This document shows positions 1-9,948 of a stretch of DNA of 53,460 bases, one piece after another. The stretch's first letter is position 1; the number at the start of each line of letters is the position of its first letter. Source of the DNA: Treponema sp. (lineage in GTDB: Bacteria > Spirochaetota > Spirochaetia > Treponematales > Breznakiellaceae). The notes below the pieces were generated by a model. It had not been told where the DNA came from, did no database searches, and saw only the letters and a list, made by a program, of their open reading frames with translations. The stretch covers positions 1 through 53,460 of the forward strand of contig JAISSH010000039.1 of assembly GCA_031273265.1 (NCBI GenBank), written 5' to 3'. The translations under genes were made by a program, and so were the position numbers.

Positions 1-30
1 GAAATTCTCAAACGGCTTTTGGGAGAGTGA
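1..30 (+). CDS. 3' end of an upstream gene (possible)
   Basis: Frame 1 reads nine codons (EILKRLLGE) and a TGA stop at 28-30, then an 18-base gap to purM. The spacing fits the last codons of a preceding purine operon gene, but nine residues cannot identify it and the reading frame itself is uncertain. Confidence 0.3.
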   Translation, partial: EILKRLLGE

Positions 31-48
31 AAACTTCAGGCGGATTAA

Positions 49-1092
49 ATGCAAAACAGTTACAGCGAAAGTTACAAAGCCTCAGGCGTTGACGTAACCG
101 CCGGATACCGCGCCGTTGAACTCATGAAAAAGCACGTCGAGCGCACAAAAATCTCAGGCGTACTGGAAGGCATCGGCGGTTTCGGCGGTTTGTTCGCGCT
201 TCCAAAAACTGGCAACTCTGAACCCGTCCTTGTCTCAGGCACGGACGGCGTTGGAACCAAGTTAAAAATTTCGATGCTATTGGACAAGCACGACACCGTT
301 GGAATTGACTGCGTAGCCATGTGCGTAAACGACATTATCTGCGCAGGAGCAAAACCGCTGTTCTTTCTTGACTATATCGCGTTAGGCAAAAACGTCCCGG
401 AAAAAGTTGAAAAAATAGTCGCAGGAGTAGCCGAAGGATGCGTGCAGGCGGAATGCGCTCTTGTCGGCGGAGAAACCGCCGAACATCCGGGAATGATGGC
501 GGAAGACGAATACGACATCGCCGGTTTTTCTGTCGGCATAGTGGAAAAATCAAAAATCCTCGACAAAAACAGCGTGAAAAATGGCGACATTATCATCGCG
601 CTTGCCTCATCGGGAGTACACTCCAACGGTTTTTCGCTTACGCGCAAAGTTTTTGACATAGACGCAAACGGCAAAATACTTGAAAAGCGCTTTGACGAAT
701 TAGGCAAAACGTTAGGTGAAGAACTTTTAACACCCACAAAAATCTATGTAAAGCCGATCCTGCGCCTTTTAGAAAAAGTGCCAATCCGCTCCCTGTGTCA
801 CATAACAGGCGGAGGCTTTCAGGAAAACATCCCGCGCGCTTTCGGCGAAGAAGTGGGCGCGGTCATAAAAAAAAGCGCGGTTGAAATTCCGCAAATTTTC
901 AATTTAATTGCCGCCGCTGGAAAAATCCCCGAACGCGATATGTTCAACACTTACAACATGGGCGTAGGGATGTGCGTAATCACTCAAGCGGAAAACGCCG
1001 ACGAAGCCCTGCGCGTCCTGCGCTCGTCAGGCGAAAAAGCAGTGATAATCGGCGAGATACAAAACGGTATTTCGGGAGTGAAAATTGAATAA
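49..1092 (+). CDS. purM: Phosphoribosylformylglycinamidine cyclo-ligase (AIR synthase)
   Basis: This cytoplasmic enzyme closes the imidazole ring in de novo purine synthesis, converting FGAM to AIR with ATP. The 347 residues match the usual family length. Visible signatures are the Gly/Asp-rich nucleotide loop SGTDGVGTKLK (about residues 63-73), GGETAEHPGMM near residue 140 and GGGFQENIPR near residue 254. The ATG at 49 follows an AGGCGGA ribosome site by about five bases. It heads purM-purN-purD, the usual set of adjacent purine genes, although an inverted repeat separates it from purN. Confidence 0.96.
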   Translation: MQNSYSESYKASGVDVTAGYRAVELMKKHVERTKISGVLEGIGGFGGLFALPKTGNSEPVLVSGTDGVGTKLKISMLLDKHDTVGIDCVAMCVNDIICAGAKPLFFLDYIALGKNVPEKVEKIVAGVAEGCVQAECALVGGETAEHPGMMAEDEYDIAGFSVGIVEKSKILDKNSVKNGDIIIALASSGVHSNGFSLTRKVFDIDANGKILEKRFDELGKTLGEELLTPTKIYVKPILRLLEKVPIRSLCHITGGGFQENIPRAFGEEVGAVIKKSAVEIPQIFNLIAAAGKIPERDMFNTYNMGVGMCVITQAENADEALRVLRSSGEKAVIIGEIQNGISGVKIE

Positions 1093-1118
1093 AATTATTC
1101 CAAAAGATTCTCGCGCAA

Positions 1119-1216
1119 AGGCGCAAAGGTACAAAGAACGCAAAGTTTTATTTATTTATTTTTCCTTTGCGTCCTTAGAGTCTCTGTTTGCTTGCAAACG
1201 ACGCCTCTGCGTGAGA
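1119..1216. repeat. Imperfect inverted repeat with CGCAAAG units
   Basis: The left arm starts TCTCGCGCAAAGGCG and contains a run of CAAAG/CGCAAAG units up to 1145. After an AT-rich loop (1146-1164) the right arm reads CTTTGCGTCC and ends CGCCTCTGCGTGAGA at 1216. The outer ends and the inner CGCAAAG ends are complementary. The right arm also carries about 15 unpaired bases that include the small palindrome TTTGCTTGCAAA. It fills the purM-purN gap and lies just before the purN start. Sequences of this CGCAAAG type recur between genes in many bacterial genomes, so it may be a non-autonomous dispersed element or a hairpin in the operon transcript. Confidence 0.6.
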
Positions 1217-1233
1217 TGTATCGAGTAATTTCT

Positions 1234-1833
1234 ATGATAAAAATTGCCGTATTGGTATCAGGCGGAGGAACAAACCTTCAAGCCCTAATTGACGCATGGG
1301 AAAAAAACGAACTTGATGGGGGAGAACTGTCGCTGGTTATTTCTTCAAAGCACGGCGTTGGGGCATTGGAACGCGCGGAAAAAGCCGGTATCAAGGCAAT
1401 TACAATCGAGCGAAAAAAGTATACGCGGCTTGAGGACTTTGACGCCGCCGTTGCCGCAGTGTTATCTGAAAACGGTATTGAGCTTGTCGTTCTTGCCGGG
1501 TTTCTGTCTATTCTTGGACAGAGGACGCTCAAATTATACGAAAACAGAATAATCAACGTACATCCCGCCCTGATACCGTCTTTCTGCGGGAAGGGATTTT
1601 ACGGGCTTCGCGTTCACGAAGAGGCTCTTAAATACGGCGTAAAAGTAACAGGCGCGACTGTTCACTTTGTAAACGAAATTATAGACGGCGGCAAAATAAT
1701 CCTGCAAAAAGCGGTTGACGTTCTGCCCGGCGACACGCCGGAAACGCTTCAACAGCGCGTCATGCGCGAAGCCGAATGGGTTCTTCTGCCAAAAGCCGTG
1801 GCGATGATCTGCGCTGAAAAGGAGTTATTATGA
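1234..1833 (+). CDS. purN: Phosphoribosylglycinamide formyltransferase
   Basis: It transfers a formyl group from 10-formyl-THF to GAR in purine synthesis. The 199-residue reading from ATG 1234 begins MIKIAVLVSGGGTN, the normal family N-terminus, and keeps the catalytic triad Asn108, His110 (NVHP) and Asp151 (IIDGG). An in-frame start at 1192 would add 14 residues encoded inside the inverted repeat and match nothing, so I reject it. No clear Shine-Dalgarno precedes 1234. The stop overlaps the purD start by four bases (ATGA). Confidence 0.94.
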   Translation: MIKIAVLVSGGGTNLQALIDAWEKNELDGGELSLVISSKHGVGALERAEKAGIKAITIERKKYTRLEDFDAAVAAVLSENGIELVVLAGFLSILGQRTLKLYENRIINVHPALIPSFCGKGFYGLRVHEEALKYGVKVTGATVHFVNEIIDGGKIILQKAVDVLPGDTPETLQQRVMREAEWVLLPKAVAMICAEKELL

Positions 1834-3101
1834 AGGTACTGGTTATAGGCGGCGGGGGACGCGAACACGCGATAATCAAGGCGTTGAAAAAAAGCGATAA
1901 AATAACCCAGCTTTACGCGGCTCCCGGAAACGGAGGAATAAGCAGAGACGCGAGATGCGTCCCGATAAAAGCGACGGACATTCCCGCCGTTACGGAATTT
2001 GCCGCGCAGAACGAAATTGATTACGTGGTCGTAGCGCCCGATGATCCGCTCGCTATCGGCATGGTGGACGCTCTTGAAGAAAAAGGAATTCGCTGTTTCG
2101 GACCGGATAAAGCCGCCGCCCGCATCGAAAGCAGCAAGGTCTTCGCTAAAGACCTGATGAAAAAATACGGCATACCGACCGCCGCTTATGAAATTTTTTC
2201 AGACGCGGACAAGGCGGCGGATTATGTAAAATCAAATTCAGTTTCTTTCCCGCTGGTGATAAAAGCGGACGGTCTTGCCTTCGGAAAGGGAGTAATTATC
2301 GCCGCTAATTCTGACGAAGCCTCAGCCGCCATCGACAGCATAATGCGCGAGAAAAGATTCGGTTTAAGCGGCTTAAAAATCGTCATTGAGGAATTTTTGA
2401 CAGGTCCTGAAGTTTCGGTTCTTGCCTTCACCGATGGAAAATCAATCGCGCCTATGGTTTCCTCAATGGACCACAAACGCGCCTTTGAAAACAACGAGGG
2501 TCCCAACACGGGCGGCATGGGCGTAATCGCGCCAAATCCCCACTACACGGACGAAATCGCAAGAGTGTGCGAAAAAACCATCTTTCTGCCGACAATTAAA
2601 GCAATGAGGGAAGAAGGTTGTCCTTTCAAGGGCTGTCTGTACTTCGGGCTTATGCTCACGCCGAGTGGACCTTCGGTAATCGAGTACAATTCCCGTTTCG
2701 GCGACCCGGAAACGCAGGCTGTTCTCCCTCTTCTGGAGACTGACCTTCTTGAAATAATGGAAGCCGTAACGGATGAAAGGCTTTCCAATCTAGAAATCCG
2801 TTGGAAAAACGCCCATTCAGCCTGCGTGGTACTGGCAAGCGGGGGTTATCCTGACGTTTACAAGACCGGGCTGGCTATCAGCGGGCTTGACGGGAACGGA
2901 AACGCCAAAAACAGCGATGCCGTGATTTACCACGCCGGAACCGAATACAGAGACGGCGCTTTTTATACGCTGGGCGGACGGGTTCTGGGAGTTACCGCGG
3001 CGGCTTCTGACCTGAAAAGCGCCCTTGAATCGGCGTATAAAACTGCGGAAAAAATCAGTTTTGAAGGGGTTCATTACCGCAGGGACATTGGCAAATATTA
3101 A
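1830..3101 (+). CDS. purD: Phosphoribosylamine-glycine ligase (GAR synthetase)
   Basis: This ATP-grasp enzyme joins glycine to phosphoribosylamine. The 423 residues are the normal length. Visible are the N-terminal VIGGGGREHAI loop, the ATP-grasp core with IKADGLAFGKGV and NTGGMGVIAP, and the metal-binding stretch EYNSRFGDPETQ. The GGAGTTATTATG context provides a ribosome site inside the end of purN, so translation is probably coupled. Confidence 0.96.
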   Translation: MKVLVIGGGGREHAIIKALKKSDKITQLYAAPGNGGISRDARCVPIKATDIPAVTEFAAQNEIDYVVVAPDDPLAIGMVDALEEKGIRCFGPDKAAARIESSKVFAKDLMKKYGIPTAAYEIFSDADKAADYVKSNSVSFPLVIKADGLAFGKGVIIAANSDEASAAIDSIMREKRFGLSGLKIVIEEFLTGPEVSVLAFTDGKSIAPMVSSMDHKRAFENNEGPNTGGMGVIAPNPHYTDEIARVCEKTIFLPTIKAMREEGCPFKGCLYFGLMLTPSGPSVIEYNSRFGDPETQAVLPLLETDLLEIMEAVTDERLSNLEIRWKNAHSACVVLASGGYPDVYKTGLAISGLDGNGNAKNSDAVIYHAGTEYRDGAFYTLGGRVLGVTAAASDLKSALESAYKTAEKISFEGVHYRRDIGKY

Positions 3102-3115
3102 GCCTTTTTATACTG

Positions 3116-3145
3116 TTGTACAAATTGATAAAAAACCCTTATAAT
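3116..3145 (+). promoter_or_regulatory. Predicted sigma-70 promoter for the TPR gene
   Basis: TTGTAC (3116-3121), an 18-base spacer and TATAAT (3140-3145) lie upstream of the 3183 start. AGGGAG at 3168-3173 supplies the ribosome site. This would separate the TPR gene from the purine operon. Confidence 0.5.
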
Positions 3146-3182
3146 TAAATTAAGGGAGAGGATAATTAGGGAGCGTGTATTG

Positions 3183-3635
3183 ATGACTAAAAGCAAACAG
3201 ATTACTCTTGCCGGCTTACTTTGCCTCAATTTTTTTATCATTCAACAGGTATATGGTCAAACCGAATACGATCCAAAAGCCCTCGCTTTCTTCAAAAGCA
3301 GTCTGGTCAATTTGGCTCACGGCGAATATGAAAAAGCTATAGCCGACTGCAATCAGGTTCTGCGAATCGATCCAAATTCATCCGTAACATACACCGTCCG
3401 CGCCCGCGCGTTTTTTGAAATCGGCGACATGGACAGAGTAATCGCGGACTGTACAAAGGCTATCAGCAATAACAGAAATAACGTAAGCGCGTTCAACATC
3501 CGCGCAAGCGCGTACGGCATAAAGGGCGATTATGACAGAGCCATCAAAGATTGGGAAACGGCGTTAAGATTAGACTCCGGTCTTGATGAAGCTAAAGCAA
3601 ATATCGAAAAAGTAAAAAAGCTTCGGGGGTATTAA
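3183..3635 (+). CDS. Secreted small TPR protein
   Basis: A 150-residue protein with an N-terminal hydrophobic signal (about residues 8-24, with alanine-free cleavage near VYGQ) followed by about three TPR units (for example NLAHGEYEKAIADCNQVLRI). TPR units form helical pairs that bind partner proteins; the partner here is unknown. The ATG at 3183 is preferred over TTG 3180 because AGGGAG lies nine bases upstream. No specific function can be assigned. Confidence 0.75.
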   Translation: MTKSKQITLAGLLCLNFFIIQQVYGQTEYDPKALAFFKSSLVNLAHGEYEKAIADCNQVLRIDPNSSVTYTVRARAFFEIGDMDRVIADCTKAISNNRNNVSAFNIRASAYGIKGDYDRAIKDWETALRLDSGLDEAKANIEKVKKLRGY

Positions 3636-3643
3636 ACCATCCC

Positions 3644-4093
3644 ATGACGGACACTAGCTTTTTTTCCGCCGGTCTGAAGTTTTCCTGCAAACGATGTTCA
3701 GCCTGCTGCCGCTATGAAGCGGGTTTTGTCTATCTTTCAAAAAATGACATGGAAAAACTTACAGGGGAGCTTAAAACCGACAGTGAAAATTTTATAAAAA
3801 GTTACTGCCGCTGGGTTACCGATCGGCGGGGAAAAGAGGTTCTTTCGCTGAGGGAAAAGGGCAACAAGGATTGTATTTTCTGGGACAAATGCTGTAAAAT
3901 TTACGACGCGCGTCCGCTTCAATGCAGAACTTTTCCGTTTTGGGAATCAATTGTTTCTTCGGCGCAAAGTTGGGAAATCGCGGCAAGCGGCTGTCCGGGA
4001 ATGAATTCAGGCAAGCTTCATACCGGAAAGGCGATAACCGATTGCCTTGAAAAACGTTCCGCGCAGCCAATAATTTGCAGAAGGGGGAAATGA
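3644..4093 (+). CDS. YkgJ-family cysteine-cluster protein
   Basis: 149 residues with the family motif CKRCSACC (Cys15, 18, 21, 22) and later cysteines in CIFWDKCC and LQCRTFPFW, a pattern expected to bind zinc or an Fe-S cluster. The family is widespread and its biochemical role is poorly defined. It lies eight bases after the TPR gene and seven bases before the metallo-hydrolase gene, so the three may share a transcript. No strong ribosome site is visible before its ATG. Confidence 0.8.
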   Translation: MTDTSFFSAGLKFSCKRCSACCRYEAGFVYLSKNDMEKLTGELKTDSENFIKSYCRWVTDRRGKEVLSLREKGNKDCIFWDKCCKIYDARPLQCRTFPFWESIVSSAQSWEIAASGCPGMNSGKLHTGKAITDCLEKRSAQPIICRRGK

Positions 4094-4100
4094 TTTTTTT

Positions 4101-5042
4101 ATGAACATCCGTTTTTGGGGAGTGCGCGGATCTATTCCCACGCCGGTAACTCCCTCGCGCATAAAGAGCAAAATATCCGCGATTGTCGAGCAAATTACCC
4201 CCGAAGATTTAGAAAGCGCGGAAAGCAGGGAACGTTTTCTCGCGGGGCTTCCGCCATGGCTTTTCGGAGCGGTCGGCGGCAACAGCCCCTGCTTAAGCGT
4301 AGATTTTGGAAACTCTTCGGAATGTATTGTCTTCGACTGCGGCTCCGGTATCCGTGAATTTGGCATGACTCAAACCGGTAAAAAAAAGAATTTTACAAAT
4401 TATCATATTTTTATGTCTCACTTTCACTGGGATCATATGCAGGGGCTGCCGTTTTTTGGTCCCTGTTATAATCCGTCGCTAAAAATTGATTTTTATTCTC
4501 CCGTGAAGGAACTTGAGGAAATATTAAGCGGTCAAATGGTCAGTCCGTATTTTCCCGTTCGCATGGATACGATGAGAGCAAAAAAAACATTCCATCATTT
4601 AGAAAATGAAATTACCGTCTGCGGACGCAAAATCAGTTTTAAAAAAATGAACCATCCGGGGGATTCATACGCGTATTGCGTTAATGAAAACGGTAAACGT
4701 TTTATCTATTCAACGGATACGGAGCTTACCGCGGATGATTTTATGAAGACGGAAGAAAATACCGCTTTTTTTAAGGACGCCGATTTAATTGTCGTTGACT
4801 GCCAATATACGTTAGGTGAAGCTATCGACAAGTACAATTGGGGGCACAGCGCGTTCAGCCTTGCGGTGGACTTTGCAGCGAACTGGGGGATCAAGCATAT
4901 GGTAATGTTTCATCATGATCCTACATACGACGATCACAAACTTTACGGCATATTACAATCCGCGCGGTGGTATCTGGAACGGATGAATATTAAGGGAATT
5001 GAACTGACTCTGGCTTATGAGGGTCTTGAAATTTCAATATAA
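4101..5042 (+). CDS. Metallo-beta-lactamase-fold hydrolase
   Basis: 313 residues with the metal motif HFHWDH (His107, His109, Asp111, His112) and later ligands in YSTDTE and MFHHDP. The layout resembles RNase Z/PhnP-type phosphodiesterases, in which two zinc ions activate water. No RNase Z-specific arm is evident, so the substrate is unknown. It begins with the typical MNIRFWGVRGSIPTP stretch of this subgroup. Confidence 0.82.
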   Translation: MNIRFWGVRGSIPTPVTPSRIKSKISAIVEQITPEDLESAESRERFLAGLPPWLFGAVGGNSPCLSVDFGNSSECIVFDCGSGIREFGMTQTGKKKNFTNYHIFMSHFHWDHMQGLPFFGPCYNPSLKIDFYSPVKELEEILSGQMVSPYFPVRMDTMRAKKTFHHLENEITVCGRKISFKKMNHPGDSYAYCVNENGKRFIYSTDTELTADDFMKTEENTAFFKDADLIVVDCQYTLGEAIDKYNWGHSAFSLAVDFAANWGIKHMVMFHHDPTYDDHKLYGILQSARWYLERMNIKGIELTLAYEGLEISI

Positions 5043-5054
5043 ACGGGAGTTTCT

Positions 5055-6149
5055 TTGATCGAAAAAAATAAAAAAACAGGACATCTTCCGCTGATACTCA
5101 GACTGTCTATGGTATTTGTCGCTTTATCTCTTTTCATTGTTCCGTTGTCGTTAGGCGTTTTTATTTATTTTAACGCGCCGGCGGCAGGCGGTATTCCGCA
5201 CTTCTTTACGGAACATGATGGGATTACAAATGATGAAAACGGAAACTATTTTTTTGAGGTGCGAAGGGGAGAAAGCGCCATGTCTGTAGGCAACCGTCTG
5301 GAGAGCGCGGGCTTTATCAAGAACAGGTATTTCTGGTATTTCCTTTGCCGTTTTGGAAACGAGCACCTGAAAACAGGCACGTACAGGCTGGAAATACCGT
5401 CAAGCCAAATTGCCATTTACCGTTTGCTTGTTTCAGGTGTACAGATTCTGCACCGGGTAACAGTTCCTGAAGGCGTAACGCTAAAAAAAACAGCGCGGAT
5501 TCTGGAAGAAGCCGGCATTTGTTCCGCCGATGATTTTATTTCCGCCACCGCAGACCGGCAGATAATCGACAGTTACAAAATACCGAATGACACGATGGAA
5601 GGCTACCTTTTTCCAGATACCTATTTATTTCCGTCTGGTTTCCCCGCCGCCAGAGCGTTAAAAGCTATGGCTGATAATTTTTTTATTAAGATCGAAAAGA
5701 TTGAACCTTCGGTTGTTAGTATGAATCCTGTTGAATTAAATAAAAAAGTTATACTCGCTTCCATTGTGGAAAGGGAATACAGAGTCGCGGACGAAGCGCC
5801 TCTTATGGCTGGAGTTTTTTACAACCGTTTGAATATCGGCATGGCTCTTCAATCATGCGCCACAGTAGAGTACGTCATTACTGAGATTCAAAACAAACCT
5901 CATCCTTCGGTAATCTTAAACAGAGACCTTGAAATACCTTCTCCGTACAACACATACCTTGTACCGGGACTGCCGCCGGGACCAATTTCCGCTCCGGGAG
6001 AGGTGGCTCTCAACGCCGCGTTGAAACCGGAAAGAACGGATTTCTTTTATTTTCGGCTTGACGATCCTCAAAGCGGCAGACATTACTTTTCTAAAACACT
6101 GGACGAGCATATCAAAGCCGGACAGCTCCTGCCTAAGGGCGGGTTTTGA
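5055..6149 (+). CDS. mltG: Endolytic peptidoglycan transglycosylase MltG
   Basis: MltG cleaves nascent glycan strands at the cytoplasmic membrane and limits their length. The 364-residue protein has a short cytoplasmic tail, one membrane segment (about residues 14-36), a LysM-like region (EVRRGESAMSVGNRLE) and the YceG catalytic domain with the presumed catalytic glutamate in ASIVEREYR. The start is TTG at 5055, with CGGGAG about six bases upstream. It precedes dnaG by 12 bases. Confidence 0.93.
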   Translation: MIEKNKKTGHLPLILRLSMVFVALSLFIVPLSLGVFIYFNAPAAGGIPHFFTEHDGITNDENGNYFFEVRRGESAMSVGNRLESAGFIKNRYFWYFLCRFGNEHLKTGTYRLEIPSSQIAIYRLLVSGVQILHRVTVPEGVTLKKTARILEEAGICSADDFISATADRQIIDSYKIPNDTMEGYLFPDTYLFPSGFPAARALKAMADNFFIKIEKIEPSVVSMNPVELNKKVILASIVEREYRVADEAPLMAGVFYNRLNIGMALQSCATVEYVITEIQNKPHPSVILNRDLEIPSPYNTYLVPGLPPGPISAPGEVALNAALKPERTDFFYFRLDDPQSGRHYFSKTLDEHIKAGQLLPKGGF

Positions 6150-6161
6150 AACGGAAACTTT

Positions 6162-8018
6162 ATGAGCCTGATATCCAAATCAACTGTTCAGGAAGTAAAC
6201 GACCGTCTGGACGCGATTTCCGCGGTTCAAGACTATCTCGCGCTTGAAAAAAAAGGCGGTCGGTGGTGGGGCAGATGTCCCTTTCACTCAGGCGGGCAGG
6301 AAAAAACTCCGTCATTCAAAGTTGATCCTGATCTGAAAACTTACCACTGTTTTGGCTGCGGCAAGGGCGGCAGTATTATCAGCTTTGTGATGGAGATGGA
6401 CAAACTTACCTTTCCCGAAGCGATCAAACATCTTGCGCGCAAACTGGGAATCGAAATTATTTATGAGGACGGAGGGACAGGGCAGGAAGAATTTGACAAC
6501 AGCGAAAAAGAAGAACTTTTTGAACTTTACCGCAGGACCACTCTTACCTTTCAGCATTTTTTACACGAAAAACCAGAAGGACAGGCAGCCAAAAAATATT
6601 TATCAGACAGAGGCATCAGCGAGGAAATGATCGAAAAATTCAAACTTGGTTTTTCTCCTCCCGATCGGGATTTCCTGCATAAATTTTTAAGCTCAAAAAG
6701 CTATTCAAATGATTTTCTTGAAAAGTCAGGGCTTTTTTCTTCCCGCTATAAAACAATGCCAATGTTTTCAGGAAGGCTTATGTTCCCAATTTCCGACCGG
6801 CAGGCGAGGGTTGTGGCGTTCGGCGGAAGAGCCATGCCCGGCGTCCTGCAAAACGACGGCAGTGAGCCTCCCAAGTACATAAATTCGCCGGAAACGTCAA
6901 TTTACAAAAAAGGGCAGACCCTTTACGCGATTGATCTTGCCCTGCCGGAGATAAGGCAAACCAAGACCGTGTACCTTTCCGAAGGCTACATGGACGTTAT
7001 CGCCCTACATCAGGCGGGCATTGTAAACGCCGTCGCCCCGCTTGGGACAGCTTTCACAGGGGAGCAGGCAAGCCTCTTGCGCCGCTGGGCGGAAAAAGCC
7101 GTCCTCATTTTTGACAACGACGAAGCCGGGAAAAAGGCGGCTTACAAGGCGATTATCACCTGCCGAAAAAGCGGGCTTTTCTGCGCCGTTACCGGGATGC
7201 AGGAGGCTCTAAAGGCGGAAACGACTGAAGAAACGGACAAATTTAAGGATCCTGCGGATATTTTGCAAAAATTCGGCGCGGAGATATTGAAAAAAGTTTT
7301 AAAAAATACTATAAATGACATTGAATACCTTATTTCCTGCGGCAAGTCTCAGTACGAAGCGATAGGTAGCGGTAAGAACCGCGCGGCGGAATTTTTGTTT
7401 CCGTATTTAGACGCGCTGGATTCTGAGATTGAGCGGGATGACTGTATCGCTCTGATTGCCGATGCTTTCAGAGTAGATCGTAACGCGGTGCAGGGGGATT
7501 ATACAAAGCGGAAAACGGGAACTCATTCTTCAAAATATGAAAATCCTGCACAGCAGGATAATTTGGCTGGCAAGCCAATCAGAATGAATTCCGAGCTTTT
7601 TCTGCTTACTGTTGTCGCCGCGAATATGTTTCTGTATCCGGAATTAAGGGCTGCTCTGGAGATTAAGGAGATTGACGATCCTGCCGCGAAAGAACTCTTC
7701 GTCGCAATGGAAGAGTGTTTCATCCATGATGAAAGCGGCATAGATTTTCTTCTGCCTAGGATCAATGATGAGCAGCTTAGGAATTTCATGTCGGGAAGGG
7801 GAATATCCCCTGAGTTTACGGGCGTAAACGCGGGAGACCCCAGACGTCTTATGGAGGACGGAATAAACGAGATAAGGAAAAAGAGGCTCCGCAAGAGGCT
7901 AGCCGAAATAAACTTTGAAATGCGCGATAACGAACGCGCGGACGGTCAATACATTGATGAACTGCTTGCGGAAAAAAAGGTTATAGATTCGCAAATGCGA
8001 AAACTTGAAGGAAGATAA
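6162..8018 (+). CDS. dnaG: DNA primase
   Basis: It synthesises RNA primers at the replication fork. The 618 residues show the zinc-binding domain (Cys39, His42, Cys63, Cys66 in CPFH and CFGC), the RNA polymerase domain and the TOPRIM motifs LSEGYMDVIAL and FDNDEAGKKA near residues 270-325. The C-terminal part, which would bind the DnaB helicase, is divergent as usual. It lies three bases upstream of rpoD, recalling the dnaG-rpoD macromolecular synthesis operon. Confidence 0.96.
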   Translation: MSLISKSTVQEVNDRLDAISAVQDYLALEKKGGRWWGRCPFHSGGQEKTPSFKVDPDLKTYHCFGCGKGGSIISFVMEMDKLTFPEAIKHLARKLGIEIIYEDGGTGQEEFDNSEKEELFELYRRTTLTFQHFLHEKPEGQAAKKYLSDRGISEEMIEKFKLGFSPPDRDFLHKFLSSKSYSNDFLEKSGLFSSRYKTMPMFSGRLMFPISDRQARVVAFGGRAMPGVLQNDGSEPPKYINSPETSIYKKGQTLYAIDLALPEIRQTKTVYLSEGYMDVIALHQAGIVNAVAPLGTAFTGEQASLLRRWAEKAVLIFDNDEAGKKAAYKAIITCRKSGLFCAVTGMQEALKAETTEETDKFKDPADILQKFGAEILKKVLKNTINDIEYLISCGKSQYEAIGSGKNRAAEFLFPYLDALDSEIERDDCIALIADAFRVDRNAVQGDYTKRKTGTHSSKYENPAQQDNLAGKPIRMNSELFLLTVVAANMFLYPELRAALEIKEIDDPAAKELFVAMEECFIHDESGIDFLLPRINDEQLRNFMSGRGISPEFTGVNAGDPRRLMEDGINEIRKKRLRKRLAEINFEMRDNERADGQYIDELLAEKKVIDSQMRKLEGR

Positions 8019-8021
8019 TAT

Positions 8022-9905
8022 ATGTTTAACATTTCTATTTTCTCACGTAAAAAAGTTTCCCCGTTATTAAATCATATCCCTAAAAAAAATGTAAGGCGCA
8101 TACAGTACAAACCGCGTCCCCAAACCGCCGATAATAAAAACCAAGCCATTCTGGATGCCGCTATACTGCAGACCGCTTCCGACCCCGCGATAATAAAACT
8201 GCTTGAATACGCAAGGGAGAAATCGACTCTCTCCTACGAAGAACTGTCCGACTTTCTTCCTGAGCACATAACAAATTCCGATAAAATCGAACAGGTTCTT
8301 GCCCTTCTGGAAGCCAACAACGTTCAATTGGTGGAAGAAGACAGCTCGTCCGACGAAGACGAAGGACCTCCCCGCAAGGGACAGGAAGCGTCAAAAAAAC
8401 GCTCCGCTTCGGGAAGCGATAAAGAGTCGTCGCTTGTTGACGACCCAATAAGGCTGTACCTCAGGGAAATCGGGAAAGAACATCTTTTAGCGGCTGAGCA
8501 GGAAATCGAGCTTTCCAAACAGATGGAAGAAGGTGAAAACATCGTAAAGAACGTGATAAAAAGATCGGGCATGATAATTCCCGAATTTTTCCACATAGCG
8601 CAAAAAGCCTTCTTAAAAAGAGACATGAAAGAGCTTAACCTCTCCAAAAAGGAATTTACCGAACAGATGACGGAAAGCCGCAGGCTGAACCAGTACTACA
8701 AGGAAACGTTACGCGCCATACTCGGCGACCTGAAGAATTACATGGAGCTAAAAAAGCAGTTGATCTCCAAAGATATGGATTATCTTGAAGACAAGGACTG
8801 CTCGGTTGTAAGAAAGCGCATAATGAAAATTATAAAAAACACGCAGATACATCCTGAGGAAATTCAAGTCTTTTCCGACAAATTTATTCAGGCTTCAAAA
8901 AAAATCAAGCGTTATATAAAAGAGCAGGAACGGCTGGAAAAGCACCTGAAAGTCGGCTCATTAAAGGAACTGCGCACGCTCGGACGCTATCTTACAATCA
9001 AGGACGAACGCGAAAAACTGGAAACAGAGCTTGGACTTTCTTCGGAAGAAATAAAGGATAAAATCAGGCAGATACAGGTTACGGAAAAGAAACTGCGGGC
9101 GCTGGAAATTGAATTTGAGGAAACAATCGAGGATATCAATCAAATGGCGAATGAGATTTACCACGGCAGAATAATGATGAAAAACGCCAAAGACAGGCTG
9201 ATAAGAGCCAACCTCAGGCTGGTGGTTTCAATCGCGAAAAAATACACAAACAGGGGACTGCACTTCTTCGACCTTGTGCAGGAAGGCAATATCGGTCTTA
9301 TAAAAGCCGTTGAAAAGTTCGAGTACCAAAAGGGCTTTAAATTTTCCACTTACGCCACATGGTGGATAAGGCAGGCGATAACCCGCTCCATATCGGATCA
9401 GGCAAGGACTATCCGCGTACCTGTTCACATGATCGAACAGATCAACAAAGTGGTGCGCGAATCGCGGCAGCTTCTCCAGTCTCTGGGGCGCGAACCCACA
9501 GACGAGGAAATCGCCGAAAAATTAGGCTGGACCGCGCCGCGCGTAAAATCCGTAAAAAATGTGGCGCGCGAGCCTATCAGCCTTGAAACGCCCATCGGAG
9601 AGGAAGAAGACTCGCTTTTAGGCGACTTTATCGAGGATAAAGACGTTGAAAACCCAGCAAACCAGACCGCGTTTACGCTTTTGCAGGAACAGCTTGGGGG
9701 AGTGCTTTCGACCCTTCCTTCCAGAGAGCAGGAAGTGCTTAAAATGCGCTTCGGGCTGGACGACGGTTATTCCCTTACCTTGGAGGAAGTTGGGCTGTAT
9801 TTCAACGTAACCCGCGAAAGGATAAGGCAGATAGAAGCCAAAGCCTTGCGCCGCCTGCGGCACCCAAAGAGAAGCAGAAAACTCAAAGACTATCTTGACC
9901 ATTAA
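8022..9905 (+). CDS. rpoD: Primary sigma factor RpoD (sigma-70)
   Basis: The housekeeping sigma factor directs RNA polymerase to -35/-10 promoters. In 627 residues I see region 1.1 (about 35-105), region 1.2 ([16 protein letters not shown]), a long non-conserved coiled insert, region 2 ([25 protein letters not shown] and [13 protein letters not shown]), region 3, and region 4 with the helix-turn-helix [18 protein letters not shown]. All promoters proposed in this window assume its usual specificity. Confidence 0.97.
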   Translation: MFNISIFSRKKVSPLLNHIPKKNVRRIQYKPRPQTADNKNQAILDAAILQTASDPAIIKLLEYAREKSTLSYEELSDFLPEHITNSDKIEQVLALLEANNVQLVEEDSSSDEDEGPPRKGQEASKKRSASGSDKESSLVDDPIRLYLREIGKEHLLAAEQEIELSKQMEEGENIVKNVIKRSGMIIPEFFHIAQKAFLKRDMKELNLSKKEFTEQMTESRRLNQYYKETLRAILGDLKNYMELKKQLISKDMDYLEDKDCSVVRKRIMKIIKNTQIHPEEIQVFSDKFIQASKKIKRYIKEQERLEKHLKVGSLKELRTLGRYLTIKDEREKLETELGLSSEEIKDKIRQIQVTEKKLRALEIEFEETIEDINQMANEIYHGRIMMKNAKDRLIRANLRLVVSIAKKYTNRGLHFFDLVQEGNIGLIKAVEKFEYQKGFKFSTYATWWIRQAITRSISDQARTIRVPVHMIEQINKVVRESRQLLQSLGREPTDEEIAEKLGWTAPRVKSVKNVAREPISLETPIGEEEDSLLGDFIEDKDVENPANQTAFTLLQEQLGGVLSTLPSREQEVLKMRFGLDDGYSLTLEEVGLYFNVTRERIRQIEAKALRRLRHPKRSRKLKDYLDH

Positions 9906-9948
9906 TGTATTATCGCGTATCTTAAATAAATCAGGGCAGGGAGAGAAC

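Noticed and set aside
1192-1233. Upstream purN start at 1192
   Set aside because: The added residues are encoded by the inverted repeat and do not resemble any PurN N-terminus.
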